Positions 40,547-53,871 of a stretch of 64,000 nt of DNA are shown in pieces. The notes beneath the pieces were generated by a model, which did not search any database, had not been told where the DNA came from, and worked only from the letters and a program-made list of their open reading frames with translations. This DNA comes from Vigna angularis (lineage: Eukaryota; Streptophyta; Magnoliopsida; Fabales; Fabaceae): NCBI RefSeq assembly GCF_016808095.1, contig NC_068980.1:2914001-2978000 (forward strand). The letters run 5' to 3'. Each line of letters opens with the position of its first letter. The stretch's first letter is position 1. The position numbers and the translations under genes are program-made.

Positions 40547-42183
40547 ATTATATAGTTAGTTCTTAATCTTTAAGGAACTCTACTATTAGAATAAATTCAT
40601 AGAGTAAGCTCATGTAATGTAATAGATATAGGGTTAAATCATTCCATTAGTTTCATTTTTTTTTAGAAAAATTGTAATCGGTACCATGTTTCGATTTGGT
40701 TTTTAATATGAAAAAATTGATACAGTTAGGTTTTTTTTGTTACTATTGCACTAACACTATTAAAGAGGTGTTCCATGTCAGTTCATGTTTTTTTTTCAAT
40801 TAAAAATTTGTCACATGTCAAATTAACATCATGTCATATGACAGTGATAATATGATGTATTGTCTTAGTTTTGATTTAGTTACTGTATTTTTATTTTATC
40901 TCAATTCATTTATAATTTTTTTTAAAAATTAAACAATTTTGTCTCTCTTCAAATAGAAACGAAATATAATTTTTATATGAATGTTATACAAAATTTATAT
41001 TTTTATTAAATGTTTTTAACAAAATTAAATTCATTTATATTTATATTTTACATTAAATTATATTTAAAAATGTTTTAAAGTTTTTAAAAGAAAATAATGT
41101 TAATAGAAAAAAAATTCAAAATTAATTTCAACTAAAAAATATGTTAAACTTATTTTTCAATTTACATTTCATAAAATAAAATAAATTTACAACTTCAATT
41201 CTTTTAAATCATTGTATATTTTTAAAATGTGTAAAATTCAATCATTTTTATACAAATGTTTTAGTTGATTTAGAAATTAAAATTTTACACATTTTAAACG
41301 TAAATTTGTTAAAATAATTTTAAACAAGTTTATAACATTTAAAAGAAACAAACTTAAAATTTAAAAGTAATTTTAAATAAAGTTCAATGTAAAATATAAA
41401 TAAACATAAAATAATTTTGTCAAAAATTTTTAATAAAAGTATTTTTATAACATATATAGAAAAATTAAATTTCACTTAAATTTAGAGAAGAACAAAATTA
41501 CTATTTTTAAAAAAAAATTAAGATTGAATTGAGACAAAATAAGAATAGAATGATTAAATTGAGACTAAGACAATAATACCCAACGTAACAGTAACATGTA
41601 CCCCTATTACTGTCACATCACACTATTGACAGGAATAAGTTTGACAGATGACAAAGTTTTATTTTAAAAATAAAATTAAAAATTATTTAAAATAGCATGA
41701 ACTAGCCTATAACATATCTTTAACAAGTGTATTAATAGAAAACCTGATTGCTATCAATTTTTTCGAATTAGAAGTCAAGATAAATAAAAATGTAGGAACC
41801 GATTTTTATAAAAAATCGAAACCTATGTAATGATTTAACTGAGTTTCAACTATAAATTATTACATGATTGTTTTGTACAAAGAAAAATATAATTTTTAAA
41901 TTATTATTTCTTTATCATTTTTATCTTTTTTAAGATGAATGGTATATCTAAATATTAGTTTGCATGTTATAATAGTTATTATTTTTTAAGATACCTGTAC
42001 ACTACTTAAAAAAAAAACAAAGGCTTAATCTTTAATTTGATTATTTAATTTTATTCAAAATTTCAAAAAGACTCCTAAATCTTGATTTTTTCAATTTAGT
42101 TCTTTACTTTTTTTAATAAAATTTAATTTAATTTTTTCACTAATGGTATTTGTTAAGAATGAGAGTTCTTTATACAGATTTCA
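40547..42183. other. Downstream flank of gene D, no gene seen
   Basis: AT-rich; matches 9053-9540 and 11239-11960 downstream of gene 1 up to about 41700, which shows the pre-insertion state for the element at 9541-11238. After 41700 no similarity or coding was noticed. Confidence 0.5.
40590..40595 (+). terminator. AATAAA poly(A) signal of gene D
   Basis: Equivalent to 9096-9101 after gene 1. Confidence 0.5.
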
Positions 42184-42500
42184 TGTAACATCCCAAAATC
42201 TCACACTTGATAATTTATAATTGATATATTGTAGCATTACATTTAAGGTAACATCCATTAATCTTACGCTTCATAATTCGTTTTAAACTCAGATTTCAAC
42301 TATAAACTCATAAATATATCTCGAATTCTTCTAATTTATTCTTCTATCTCTTTCTTCATTGGCACCGAATCAGACGACATTCCTCCATCTGCTCCCGTAT
42401 AACGAATTATACGATAATCACACATACACAAACACAAACACAAACACAAACAAGTAGGGTGAGCTAACATGCAACCAATCATTTATAAAACATGCATAAT

Positions 42501-42745
42501 TACTTTGATACACTCAACAAACCTCATATAATAATTATGTCAGACACCCTCATACCATCATACAACAATCACATCATAGATATTCATCCATTACTTTGAT
42601 ACACTCAACATACCTCATATAATAATTATGTTAGACACCCTCATACCATCATACAACAATCACATCATAGATATTCATCCATTACTTTGATACACTCAAC
42701 AAACCTCATATAATAATTATGTCAGACACCCTCATACAACAATCG
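42501..42745. repeat. 91-bp minisatellite, about 2.7 copies
   Basis: Units start at 42501, 42592 and 42683 ('tactttgatacactcaacaaa'), differing by only a few bases. The last unit is cut short and runs into a 34-bp array. Confidence 0.95.
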
Positions 42746-42872
42746 CATCATAGATACTCATACCATCATACAACAATCGCATCATAGATACTCATACCAT
42801 CATACAACAATTGCATCATAGATACTCATACCATCATACAACAATCGCATCATAGATACTCATACCACAATA
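42746..42872. repeat. 34-bp minisatellite, about 3.7 copies
   Basis: Units start at 42746, 42780, 42814 and 42848 ('catcatagatactcatacc...'). The unit is itself derived from the tail of the neighbouring 91-bp unit. Confidence 0.95.
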
Positions 42873-43040
42873 CCACAATTACTAATAGACACTCATCCCA
42901 CAATACCCAATAGACACTCATTTCCACAATACCTAATAGACATTTATTCCAATGATATGTTGATGAGCGGTTACGGGAGGTTATGCACTTGTGATGACTT
43001 CTACTTCTTCTTACAAATACACTTCCAAAATACTCCATAT

Positions 43041-43175
43041 CATCCACAAGGTTAGTCCTCAACAATATGTCCAAAACCGGCACATAGACCAGGACCTCCT
43101 GCCCTCCATACCATCCACAAGGTTAGTCCTCAACACTATGTCCAAAACCGGCACATAGACCAGGACCTCCTGCCC
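43041..43175. repeat. 71-bp direct repeat, two copies
   Basis: 'catccacaaggttagtcctc' begins copies at 43041 and 43112; both include 'tgtccaaaaccggcacatag' and 'ccaggacctcctgcc'. Confidence 0.9.
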
Positions 43176-44160
43176 CTCTCACCACATAATTCATCCTTAT
43201 CTACTTGAGACTGAATGATTATTAGAGTATCAGGATAACCTCCAACATCAGGACCCTCAACATCAACATATACACAAATATCATATCATTATAGAATCTC
43301 TGCATGAGACTCATACCATGCTCACATTCCTCAACTCATATTATACTATTACGAAATCTCTCCATAATACTCATATCATGTTCAGATGCATAAATTCAAA
43401 TCCAATATAATAAATTACAATCATCACAGAAATCATACAAAATGAATATATCACAAAATAAATTAACAATACTAAAATATCACCATAAATAGTCACCGGA
43501 GAAGAATCAAATGTTTGACAAATCAAACTCACCATAAACGCCAGTACATATGACTAGTCACAACTTACTACTTATTGAATTTGACCAGGGCTGCTCTATG
43601 ATCAGGGATGTACCAACTCCGGTTTTTAAGATTCCTCTATCCTACCATCACAATTATAATTCATAATTCCATATCTACCATAATAACATGAATTCATCAG
43701 AAATTTCCATTCCAACAAGATATATTACACAAATTTAACAGTACATAATCTGTTCAATAGGATTTAAGTTAAAAACTTGTCGAGTAGACTTCCAGGAAAG
43801 AGAGGTGCGTCACAATGGACAACTTAAGTACCAAGTCTTTCCTTAGCCAAAGTGTTCCTCAACTGGTTTTTAAAAAATTTCTTATTTACAGATTCAAAAC
43901 AAGAGCATATAATATTAGCACAGAAATTCACTATAGATAGATATACCGTAAGCACCTATGTTTTTCATTAACAGTATTCACACAGAATTTCAAGACATGA
44001 ATAGTAATAAAACAATATTAAATCATAATATAAAAGCTTAGAAAGGTTAGCTCCGCTACCTCTATTCCAGACTTCTCTTGCTCCGAATTTGTTTCTCTTT
44101 GTGCAAAATAGCCTCCCCTCTCATGACTATTTATAGTCCAAAAATTTTACTATTCAACAA

Positions 44161-47100
44161 TTTTTTAATATTATTTATTATTTTAATATTATTTTATTAT
44201 ATTAATATCTTAATCACCACTTACATAATAGATTCCTCAATAATGCCTTAAAACGTGGAGTGTTTTATCCACTATCAATATTTTAATTTTTTTTTATTTT
44301 TTTTGAACAAAAAGGTAGAAAAGAGTTGAACCCATGTTTTTGAAATCACCACAATTTTCTACCAATTAAACTACCAAAATTTCTTATTTACCTTTCCACA
44401 TTTTATTTTTACATAAATTTATCATATTTTCTATTCACAAAGAAATTTATTACTACTAGTAAAAAAATTATTACTATTAAGATAAATATTTTTCATGGAT
44501 CTTACATTATAAAATATGTGTAGAAAACTCTCGTCAATATAGAAAGACCATTAAAAAGGTCTTGTGTTTGTCGGAGTAAAAGTTTCTTAATTACTGCCTT
44601 TGTTAAAGGATGGTGTTTTGATATCAATTGTTTTTTTTACATCCATTTTATACTATTCTTCACACTCTCCATTATTTCGTTTTCTTTAAAAATACAAAAT
44701 TTAACTTTTGTTAACAACATTTTTCTTTGTAAAAATTGTCAAATAATTATTATCTTGATGTAAATATTTGCAAAATCCAAAATCCAACAAAAACTTGGTA
44801 TAAAAGCGAGTTCCTTTTGGTTTCAATTAATTACGTCAGTATAAATATGCAAATATATTATAATATTCTACAAGTCTAAATTCTTATTCTTATTCCTAGA
44901 AATGTCAACTCACTGAATATTTAAGTTATATATCTCGTTTTTCTAACTGTATTTTTAAGTGTTAATGTTTTTAATTTTTATTGTTTAGATTATATTATTA
45001 TTTTATTATTATTATTATGGTAAATCAATAATTTTACATTATTTTGAAATTTAAAAGAAAAACAATCTAAATATACATTTTCCTCAAATTCTATGATATA
45101 CTTTTTAAAGATCAAAATATCAACTTTTAATATAAACTATACATCGCAGTTATTAACTTTAATGATATTATATCAATAAAATTAAAATTAGAACATCAGC
45201 TCTGTCTGTAAAAAACGAAAATGAATTCTAAATTTCTCGTTCTCCTTAACTTTTAACTAGAAGCTTTTTCTAGTAATTTTTTAAAACAGAACAATTTTAA
45301 CATACATTATTTTTAAGATATATTGAGAATCTCATTATACCTAATTAATTGTTGAATCTATTAAGAAATAAGTTTATTAAGAAGACATAATATCAATGAG
45401 ATATGAGTCCAATCATATAAATTAGAACTAATGGATTTAGACTATAATTTTCTACTAACACCAAAAATATAAATAATATAACTACAATTAATGAAAAAAA
45501 AATGGAACCAAGTTGCTGAATTTAGTCAATGATGTTCAAAAAGCAAAAAACTGCCGATGAAAACATACAAACAAATCTATTTTTAAAAGAATTAAAATAT
45601 GTAAATCAATCTTTTTTCCGATTTGATACGAAAAATAGTTTCCTAGTTGATACGAAAACTGTTTACCTAGTTAAAAGGAAAAAGACTTTTTCATGTTTTG
45701 TAAAGACATGTATAAGATATATAGGACGATAGATATAGGTAGTCTCTACTTTTTATCAGTTAAAAAAAGTTTTTTATATTATTTGTGTAGTTATATATAT
45801 CGAGTACATGTGAAAAAATATCACCAAATATAAATATCTCTAACTATTTTTTATTTTTGTTTTTAATTTTAAAAAAATTATTTCTAAAAAATTCTTTATA
45901 TAACATAATAATTTTAAAATACATATAAAATAAAATTATACATTAAAATATTAATGTAAATAAATCTAGTCTGTTTTAAAAATAAGTTAGATATTTTAAA
46001 AAATTAATATTTCTAAAAATAACTTTAATTTCAATTATTTAGGTCTAAATAACAAGTATAAATGTATAAAATTAAATTCTAATAATTTTTCAATTATTAA
46101 TATTTTTCTCAGTAATAATTTTATTTTTATTACTTAAATTTATTTTAAATAAGAAAAAAGAATTCAATAATAATTATTAACGAGTACTGTGTATCCACAA
46201 ATTATTTATTTGTTTTTTCTAAGGTGACTACACGCTTTTGGGAGATGTGAGTTATGGGTGGAATTATATCTTTAGTTTGATTTTAGGTAAGTTTTTTTTT
46301 TATGTTTTTGACTTTCCTATACCAAGCCTTTATTTAATTTAATATTTTTATAGTGAAAATGAAACAGTGAAACAAACTCCATTTTCTTGATGTGATTTTC
46401 ACTTAAGTGAAATATTTTAATTAAAGAAAAATCTTTTGCTCAAATAAAACTCAAGGTCAAATAAATGTAGTTTGTATTAAGAGAGATATTTTGAAATAAT
46501 TATTACTCAAGCTGAAAATTGTAGTTGGAGCTAAAAGTCCTGACAAATCCAACTTTCTTTTCAAATATTGAATTTCAATCAAACCAGATATGTCATTAAT
46601 GGATCTTTTATATATTTATATATAAATATATATCCTATCAACGAATGGTTAACTATTAATCAGACATTCGAATGAACTATATCATTATTTTGATCTTACA
46701 TTCCATAATAATATATAAAATAGATAGATACATATATAAATAAATAAATTTAAAAATAATTAATAAATGGTATGAGTTTGTTCCACGATATAATAAAGAT
46801 GACTTTCTTCACTTAATAATATACCTTATATAAATTAAAATATCAAATATAATAAGAAACTAAAACTAAGGAGTTCTTAGATGCCAAAGTGTGGTTACTA
46901 AATTTACCTTAATCATTGACTTTTGAACTCTTATAACTATTTAAGTGTTGGTTTAAGTAAGGTGATAGTCTTAATACAAGCATTCCTTAAGTTTTTTTAT
47001 TGATATTTATTTATTGTCTAATTGTGCTAAAATTATGTTGAATAATGTTGTGTTACAAGTGTATAGTGGAGATTGAATGCTTATTAAAGGTCTATTATGA

Positions 47101-48310
47101 CTATTTAGTGGTATAATGTGACTTTTTTATATTTGTAATTCTTAAAACACTCAGAATTATAATTCTAAGGTATTGATTGGATTGAGAATTTTACTAATTT
47201 GTGACAATTTGTGTGAGACATTAAACTTTGAATTGATCTAATTTCAAATTACTATATTTTAAATGTTTTATTTTATAAGACAATTCAAATTTATTATTTT
47301 TTATTAGGAAAGTATTAATTACAACTAAATTATTGAAATATCAAAAAATTGTTAGTAGTTAAAAAACAACATTGATGATTTTTTTATTGGTCTTCCTTGA
47401 TGTTATTTTTTCGTAAAAGTTTGTCAATATTTCTACAACTAATATATTCAAGAAATTTTCTTGATGCATGTTGAATGAGATTTTTTTTTTTTCCATTGAC
47501 ATCAATAACGGTTATTTTTATGATCTTGTTGATCGTAGATTTTTGTTCCAAATTTTTGATCGATGTTTATTAGTTAGCCTTAAAATTATTACCTGTTAAA
47601 CAAATTAATTGCTATAAAATTCTATAATTTCATTTTTTAAGAAAAAAATATATTTTCCTCAACATTCAAATGTAAAATATGAAAAAAAAAAAATCAATAG
47701 AAGTGTATATTACTGTTGCAGCTATTAATTGTTTCATTGATGATATCCAACAACGTAGCAACTCTAATAGCATGTTACCATAAAGTTTTGGTGGTACAGT
47801 CCAGAAATTTCTTCCCTATATACTACACTCACATGCTATCAATTAAAACTATAAAAACTTACCTAATTATTAAATGCTTTTTCATGGCTCTATATACGTA
47901 CTGTACATATCGTAGTTTTAAAGAGTACAAATAGATACGTAATGTAATAATATATAACATTATTACGTGTACTATGTAAGACAAAGAAGACTTAAAAAAG
48001 TAAACTCGATAATTAACTTTGCGGGATAAACTTTTGTATATAATTTTATTGTATTATTTCATTTAAAATCTTAATTTATTTGAACCGAATAAAAATTTCT
48101 ACTTCAATTTAAATATTTATGATGGTTGTAATTTATTTTTATTTTTATGTTATCTTACAAAAACTCAATTCAGACTAAGTTAAAATTTTATCATAAAAAA
48201 ACGTACTTTTTAAAAAATATATACAGCTTATGTTTATAAAAATTAAAAAATTCAACTTCATAATTATAAAATCTATCTTTTAATTTAAATTAATGTATGA
48301 GATTGAGTCA
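44161..48310. other. AT-rich intergenic DNA, no gene seen
   Basis: About 4 kb of short A/T-rich runs. Open frames at 45529-45732 and 47716-47934 lack any recognisable motif. Near 47710-47760 there is a copy of the 'ttaattgtttcattgatgat' patch that also occurs at 29200. No mobile element ends were found. Confidence 0.5.
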
Positions 48311-48476
48311 TTTAAGTCCGCGTGCCTTTACGCTGCTTTTGTCCGGTCTTCCTGCGATTTAATCTCCCGATGATCAAAGTCTGTCCGTCTTGTATGTCTG
48401 GGAGGAGTGCTCCGAAGCTTAAGTCAGTAAAGGTCCGATCGGTTGTTTAGGTGCTGCAATAAATGTGTAATTAATG

Positions 48477-49364
48477 GGGGTTGCTCCCTCCACCACTACA
48501 CTTTGCTCCCTCCACCACCCCATTCCCGTTTTACCCCTTTCTTTATTTTTCCATTCCTATTTTACCCTTAATAAAATTTTAGGGTTAATATCTTTTAACC
48601 TCTAACCACTCTAATCCTTTTTAACCTCTACCTACTCTAATCCTCCACGCGGTGGGAACTCTTCTTCCTCCTCTTTTTGTTTCATGTTCTTCTTCTTTTT
48701 CACACTTCTTCTCATTCTAATTGTGGTCTGAGAGTATAGTGGACTTTCATTAGTTAGTGTGCGAGATTGTAAGTGGTAGTGGAAGTAATTGATCAACGTG
48801 CAAAATCGGTGTGGTAGGGTGCAGTGGTGTGGGAAGATTCGTCGTGAAGGACGTGCGTAATAAACCCTAAAAAGTAATCGTATAATCTTTAAATGGATGT
48901 GACCATCCGTCAACGGATGTCAACATCCGTTTAAGGGAAAATGGATGTCGATATCCGTTTTGCCTTAAACGGATGTTGACATCCGTTGACGGATGATCAC
49001 ATCCATTTAAAGATTATACGTTTATTTTCCAATTATTTTTGTTACTTTATTTTTTATATTAATTTTAAAGATATTTTAATAATGTAATTTATATGTTTTG
49101 ATGTATTAGTTTTTAGAAGACGGATGTGGTGGAGTTGGGAGGGGATGTGAATCTAAAAGAAAGAGAAGGAGAGTTGGTGGTGGGGCTGAGTGAAAAGTGA
49201 GTGGGTAGAAAAATAGGGTTTGAATTCAAAGTAAATAAATATGATTAAAAATAAAATAAAGGTTATTTTTGTAATTAAAAAAGGTTATTTTTGTAATTAA
49301 AATTTTTTTAGAGAAGGTTGGGGAGGTGGAGGGAGAAGTGGTGGTGGTGGAGGGAGTAACACCC
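48477..49364. mobile_element. Non-autonomous Mutator-like element with 9-bp TSD, second copy of the family
   Basis: An 888-bp element flanked by perfect 9-bp repeats TAATTAATG (48468-48476 and 49365-49373). The ends are inverted: GGGGTTGCTCCCTCCACCAC on the left and, on the other strand, GGGTGTTACTCCCTCCACCA on the right. It shares terminal sequence and an internal palindrome with 9772-10470 but its other interior differs. No transposase was seen. A 93-residue minus-strand frame inside (48632-48913) has no recognisable motif. Confidence 0.87.
48880..49020. repeat. 141-bp palindrome inside the second Mutator-like element
   Basis: Arms of about 70 bases, complementary apart from a few mismatches, centred at 48950. 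It shares the core CAACGGATGTCAACATCCGT with the palindrome at 9865-10032, while the outer parts of the arms (CGTATAATCTTTAAATGG) are different. Confidence 0.93.
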
Positions 49365-49811
49365 TAATTAATGAATCTGCTTACCTCTTACATTTGAACA
49401 TTATTTATAGTTTTGGTCATGGACTTAGGATTAGCAAGGCCTTAATCACAGTCCAATCCAAAGCCCAACTCTTTAATCAGTGCTTTATCTTAATCACCTC
49501 TGCAGACCTATCTGTCATGACCGTCCGGTCTGTCATGACCGTCCGGTCTGGGTGTTCGAGTCCGATCTGGGTGTTCAAGTCCTGCCGGTCGTCCCCTGGG
49601 TATTGTCTGGGCCGTCCGAGTTCATATGGTACATTAACAAAATCTAAAATTCTAGTTGTGCTAAAAACTTCACATACACGAATCTTCACTGAAACAAAAC
49701 GAAACTTAACTTAAAAAATAGGAAGTCATGTGTATACACGACGAAACCTAAAAATTGAATTCGCCACCTTCTATCTAAAAAATATTATTAAAATCATCTT
49801 AGTAAACAACT

Positions 49812-49876
49812 GTAGAAGATTGTGTTGCATGTGACAGACTCTCTCTTTCTCTCTCTCTATATATATATATATATAT
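49812..49876 (+). promoter_or_regulatory. Core promoter of fused gene B
   Basis: GTAGAAGATTGTGTTGCATG then TGACAGACTC, as before genes A and C, followed by a CT run and a TATATA tract (49859-49876). The TATA box has expanded into a small microsatellite. Confidence 0.55.
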
Positions 49877-49925
49877 TGTCTGATGCAGGGGCTAAAGAGA
49901 GTTAAGAAATTGTAGTTTGAAGAAA

Positions 49926-50196
49926 ATGGCCTGCACCCAAGCTTTCTTGCATCTCAATGCCCTAACCACTCCTCTTAGAGTTAGGCCACAGTGGGGAGTG
50001 GGGACCACCAAACCAAAGCACATTGTTTGCAAGGCAGAGAAGGATGACGTGGAAGAGGGTGAAGCCACCACCCTTAGCCATCTCTCTCGCCGATTGGCCC
50101 TCGGCACTGCCCTCATCGGCGGCGCCGCTGTTGCTGGTGGCTCCAAAGTTTCACCTGTTTCTGCTGCTGATGCACAACTCTCTCTTGAGGAAGCTG
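49926..50196 (+). other. PsbP-type presequence exon (gene B exon 1)
   Basis: Encodes 90 residues plus one base (phase 1). Same architecture as gene [14 protein letters not shown] start, VCKA site, acidic linker, SRRLALG twin arginine, [11 protein letters not shown] with A-x-A site. Donor GTATTA at 50197. Confidence 0.85.
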
Positions 50197-51321
50197 GTAT
50201 TATACCCTCCATCACAATCCATCATTTGCATGTTTGTTTACGTCTCAGTTTTAAACCCTATTTATTTTACTGTATCACTACTGCATTAAGCAGAATCAGA
50301 ATGATAATGACTGAACATGGCATTGGCATGTAACAAGTTTATTCTGTTGGCTCCTGCAGCAGTTAGCACATTATCAGCAATTAATTCTAAGGAATATCCT
50401 TCATCGGTTGTCGAAGCTCTTTCTCTCAATCGAAACAGTTTTCCGCCTGACTTCGTTTTCGGTACATCATCCGCGGCCTACCAGGTATCCTCATAATATC
50501 TCTTCTTATTCTTTTATGAGAAAACTTTGAGATTTCAACTTCATACGATTTGTTATGTTCTTGATATATACCTATAGTTCGAAGGAGCGGCGTTTGAAGG
50601 TGGAAGAAAACCAAGTATATGGGATGTATTCACCCACAGATATCCAGGTTCTTTTTATCCACCTTTTTATAAATCCAATTAAAACAGTTTTAAATTATTT
50701 TTGATAATTTAAAAAATATTTGTTTCCATGTTTTTCAAAAAGTATATTATATATTATATATATCTGAAACTAAATAAAATAGTAAATGTCTGATTATAGT
50801 TGTGTAATACTTGCAGAGAAGATAAGGGATAAAAGTAATGGAGATGTAGCCGTTGACCAATATCATCGCTACAAGGTAAAGTTTCAATCCTTAACGATAA
50901 CAGCAAATGATGAATGAAGAAGCAAATTATCTTTCTCCTATTATTTAAGTTTTTTTGTATATGTTTATATAACAGGAAGATATTAAGATAATGAAGGATA
51001 TGAATATGGATGCATACAGATTCTCCATCTCTTGGCCTAGAATCCTACCAAGTGAGATCAAAGTTGATGAATAATTATTATTTTTGTGATTATTGTTGTT
51101 CGATCTTTAGGGTTAATGTTTTCAATCTTTCTTGAAAATGGTTGATATACAGAGGGAAAGCTGAGTGGAGGTATAAACAAAGAAGGAATCGATTATTACA
51201 ATAGCCTCATCGATCATCTGATAGCCAATGGTCAATATCCATGCTTTCGTCTCCTGGTTTTTCTTCATTAAAATTTGCATTTTATAATATACTTTTCTAA
51301 GTAAATGACATAATCATTTAA

Positions 51322-51417
<96 letters not shown>

Positions 51418-51472
51418 TAAGTACAAATTCTTTCATGTATGCGTATGAATATGGGATAAATCCTTTAAGTAG

Positions 51473-51475
<3 letters not shown>

Positions 51476-51542
<67 letters not shown>
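51476..51542. repeat. (TA)n microsatellite in intron 7 of gene B
   Basis: About 33 TA units. Intron 7 of gene C also carries one (61841-61881). Confidence 0.95.
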
Positions 51543-51544
<2 letters not shown>

Positions 51545-53592
51545 ATTATGTGTTTATATAATTTGTTCTTTGCGATAATGTCATCTTTTTAAGAAAATAC
51601 ATAAATTATGATCACATTCTTTTAGAACAAAACTACCCTTATTAAAAGAGTTACAATGCATTTAGGTAAAGTATTACAAATAAGTGTTATTAACATTTGT
51701 GGTTAAACTTTTGTTCAAAGAGATTTCGTATTAATACTTTTTTATATGAATTTTTATGTGCATCAATGTGAAAAACAAAAAAAAAACACGTGTATTGTCA
51801 TAAATGAAATATTATTTAAAATCGTATTATTATTCTAATTCTTTCAAAATATAAAACAGATAAATATTAATTTAAATTTATAATAAACAGAAAAAATAGA
51901 CTTGTCAATTTAAAAATTGATTTTTGTTGAATTATTGATCTTCCAGAGGTGATTTCCGAGACTATGCAGAAGTTTGCTTCCAATATTTTGGAGACAGGGT
52001 GAAACATTGGATTACTCTAAATGAGCCATATGTTTACAGTATTCATGGTTATGCTCTTGGGATCAATGCACCAGGTCGATGCTCTGAAACGGTAGATTCA
52101 ACTTGTCTCGGTGGTAATTCAGGAACAGAACCATATATAGTTTCACATAATCTACTACATGCTCACGCAGCTGCTGTGGATGTGTACAGGAATCAGTTCA
52201 AGGTTCTTTTTTTATCAGAACTTTTAAATTGCTACGAGGTTTCAAGTATTCTGGTATAGTTCTTTTACTTAAATTAACATTCAAAATACTTTATACAGGA
52301 ACATCAAAAAGGAATGATAGGCATAACACTTAATACTCAGTGGTATGAGCCATATTCAGATGACAAATTTGATAAAGAGGCTGCCGAACGTGCACTTGAC
52401 TTCATGTTTGGGTGGTAAGTGCTTAACTCTGCATAAGAATATGCATTCTCAAATGCGATGTTTTGATATGTAACAATGAATATAGGTACATGAAACCATT
52501 GACATCAGGAAAGTATCCAGAGAGCATGCGTTCTCTAGTTGGTAATCGATTACCAGAATTCTCAAAACAAGAAGCAAGATTTCTTATTGGTTCATTTGAT
52601 TTTATTGGAATAAACTATTACACCACTAACTATGTTGCTCATCAACCCCTACTCCAACCACTTGGAAGCAAATCCGAACCTAACTCCATTACAGATGCCC
52701 ATGTCACATATTTAAGTGAGAAAACCTCTATCTATCAATTATTTAACTTATTTATATATATGTTGAATTTGTTATGACATTTTGCTTTTGTTTTCGTTGT
52801 AGCTGAACGCAATGGTATTCCGATAGGTGCACCAGTATGTCTACAATTATGTCAAGTTTTAAGTTCATGTTATTATTATTATTATTCGTATTATTTTCTT
52901 TGGTTTTATATAACTTATGTATATTTGCAGACGGCTTCTGGTTGGTTATATGTTTACCCCAAAGGAATTAGAGAGTTGTTGCTCTATACCAAAGAAAAGT
53001 ACAACGATCCTTTGATTTATATAACTGAAAATGGTAATTATACCAAAAAAAACTTTTATTATCTAGTTTAAAAAAAATATTTTGACGAAATTATTTAAAA
53101 TGTCAAACTTCAATATAAGTTTTTCTTTTAACACGTTGATGTATACTCCTTTTAATTTATAGGTAGAGGAAATGACGTCTATGATGAAAAAGAGACACTT
53201 GAGGAAGCTCTTATAGATATTTATAGAATCGATTATTATTATCGTCATCTCTATTATCTACTTTCAGCAATAAGGTAATGATTTATTTTTCACATATTTT
53301 AAGAAGTATATTTTAAAGTCTAATTTAAATTTCTTTTATTGAATTTACAAGGGAGGGAGTAAATGTAAAAGGATATTTTGCATGGTCATTCTTGGACGAC
53401 TTTGAATGGGGAGATGGCTATTTAGTAGGATTTGGACTAAACTTTGTTGACAGAAAAAATGGGTTGAAGCGATATCCCAAGCTCTCAGCAAAGTGGTTTA
53501 AGAATTTTCTTGGACCACCATATCTCAAGGAATATTAGCATTGTACACAAATCTATACTTTGATAAGTCTCTCTCATGTAATGTTAGCTATT

Positions 53593-53598
53593 AATAAA
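53593..53598 (+). terminator. AATAAA poly(A) signal of gene B
   Basis: AATAAA about 55 bases after the stop, in the same phrase as in gene A. Confidence 0.45.
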
Positions 53599-53871
53599 TT
53601 TCAACAATGTGTGTGCTGTAAAACTTTTTATTGGTGAAATGTGACTTGTTTAATAGAGGGATACATTTAATATGATAGCAAAATCTTTCTTTTTCTTCTA
53701 ATACATATACTTTTTTTATATGGATTGAATATCTTGATTGTACCTTAAATATATTTATTATTATTGATAAATTACAAGAAAATACGGTATTATTGATTGT
53801 AAAATTAGACAAGCCACTTACATGCTGCTACTTAGTGACCACCCCACCCCAATACATACATACATACATAC

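Larger units (their letters stand above)
42184..44160. repeat. LTR-like dispersed repeat with internal minisatellites
   Basis: Begins TGTAACATCCC, a common plant LTR start. 43500-43640 resembles 190-310 at the window start. The inside holds tandem repeats (42501-42860 and 43041-43175) and no gag/pol coding. It may be a solo LTR or a decayed non-autonomous retroelement; the right border is uncertain. Confidence 0.45.
48311..49690 (-). repeat. LTR-retroelement remnant split by a Mutator-like element
   Basis: The GC-richer flanks 48311-48476 and 49374-49690 ('gtttttggtcatggacttagg', 'cacagtccaatccaaagcccaac', then tandem 'tgtcatgaccgtccggtc') look like a legume LTR piece and become continuous when the element at 48477-49364 is removed. 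No retroviral-type coding was seen. Family name not assigned. Confidence 0.4.

Noticed and set aside
42746..42872. CRISPR-like array of 34-bp repeats
   Set aside because: The repeats are head to tail without spacers in a plant genome; it is a minisatellite.
49892..50215. 107-residue minus-strand frame over gene B exon 1, and similar at 60361-60573
   Set aside because: Antisense shadows of the GC-rich presequence exon.
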